A stretch of DNA of 64,000 nt, taken from positions 58,549 through 122,548 of the forward strand of contig CAADYZ010000007.1 in assembly GCA_900753405.1 (NCBI GenBank), written 5' to 3'. The position numbers and the translations under genes were made by a program. This document shows, piece by piece, positions 63,619 through 64,000 of this stretch. How positions within the stretch are numbered: the stretch's first letter is position 1; every line of letters begins with the position of its first letter. The stretch is from Campylobacteraceae bacterium (GTDB lineage Bacteria; Campylobacterota; Campylobacteria; Campylobacterales; Campylobacteraceae). Below the pieces are notes generated by a model, which saw only the letters and a program-made list of their open reading frames with translations, had not been told where the DNA came from and searched no databases.

Positions 63619-64000
63619 TCCGCAGGCTGCGGCGGGGCTTTTCGACCTCGCCGTGGCTTTTGACTTTCTTTGGTTTTTCTTTTTTTGACTCGACTTTTTT
63701 GCTTTGACTTTTGACTAAAACGCTTTTTAGCAAACTTGACTTTGACTAAATCTTTTTTGGCAAACTGCCGTTTTGACTAGGCTTACACCTTTTTTAAACC
63801 GCAAAACTAACCGCAGCCAAAACACTAAAATCAAATTTGGTTTTGACAAATGCAAGCAGTTGTGAAACTTTAACAAAACGCCTTATAACACGGCGTGAAA
63901 CGAGTTTTGCAAAACAAATTTTTGTCATATGAAAATGATATTACAAACATATCTTTTCACTCCGCAACCGCCACGCCAAAATCAAATTTGGTTTTGACAT
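63619..64000. other. intergenic region with TTGACT repeats and dispersed elements
   Basis: No gene to the end of the window. A GC-rich weak hairpin follows adhP. Seven TTGACT motifs occur between 63656 and 63779. Palindromic-family copies are at 63831-63848 and 63980-63999. A GTGAAAC pair lies at 63862-63868 and 63895-63901 with TTATAACACGG between. CATATGAAAATGATATTAC lies near 63927. Confidence 0.5.

Overview
The window looks like chromosomal DNA from a Campylobacter (Campylobacterota, formerly Epsilonproteobacteria). The evidence is a PEB4-like SurA/parvulin chaperone, the NifU-like / hypothetical / murE block, the thrB-ylxR-infB and thrS-infC blocks, a Gly-Leu-Cys-Ser tRNA cluster, a short ThiC behind a TPP riboswitch, and PldA, CmoB and KgtP homologues. 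Many codons end in G or C. Together with pntAB, sodC and gdhA this suggests a non-thermophilic, perhaps oral-type species rather than C. jejuni. The species is an inference.

Layout. 0-2.6 kb: an actin-type segregation locus (parM-parR, minus strand) with an AT-rich centromere-like repeat region upstream. 2.6-9.9 kb: gltA, PEB4-like chaperone, nhaA, an SbmA/BacA-like transporter, polA. 9.9-12.0 kb: an AT-rich type II restriction-modification pair attached to the polA stop codon. 12.3-20.3 kb: hisB, tatD, rpmB, two lipoproteins, mobA-pldA, NifU-like, a conserved hypothetical, murE. 20.4-27.9 kb: a minus-strand accessory block made of a Fur-box-preceded TonB-dependent receptor, a di-haem peroxidase, a second restriction-modification pair with a frameshifted nuclease, and an ArsB-like pump. 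28-37 kb: TPP riboswitch-thiC, a frameshifted outer-membrane protein behind a G8 tract, yqeY, ridA, thrS-infC, glmS, panB. 37-45.6 kb: thrB-ylxR-infB, ispH, a frameshifted membrane protein, a cyclophilin, ftsY. 45.8-50.9 kb: four tRNAs, a ComEA-like protein, a prepilin, sodC between long repeats, kgtP, frameshifted zupT. 50.9-63.6 kb: a GlnD-like protein, cmoB, a secreted hypothetical, and a redox group of two alcohol dehydrogenases, pntAB, an NDH-2-like oxidoreductase and gdhA, which all bear on NAD(P)H balance.

The most striking feature is not a gene. Close to 60 copies of a short palindromic element, with core TCAAATTYG followed by AATTTGAC, RTTTTGACA or GTTTTTGCAAA, are scattered over the whole window. 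Most lie between genes, often just after stop codons. About a dozen lie inside reading frames, in frame, in conserved genes (nhaA, polA, tatD, pldA, arsB, glmS, infB, pntA and others), where they encode recurring peptides such as SNSNLT, KPNL or KTKFDL. This resembles the Rickettsia palindromic elements. It also resembles DNA-uptake sequences in density, and every copy carries an RAATTY site. A second dispersed family is made of paired GTGAAAC boxes about 25-40 bases apart (nine copies). Composite repeats of about 200 bases containing both families flank sodC.

Four genes carry single-base frameshifts, each at or next to a short homopolymer. They may be phase-variable, decaying, or sequence errors.
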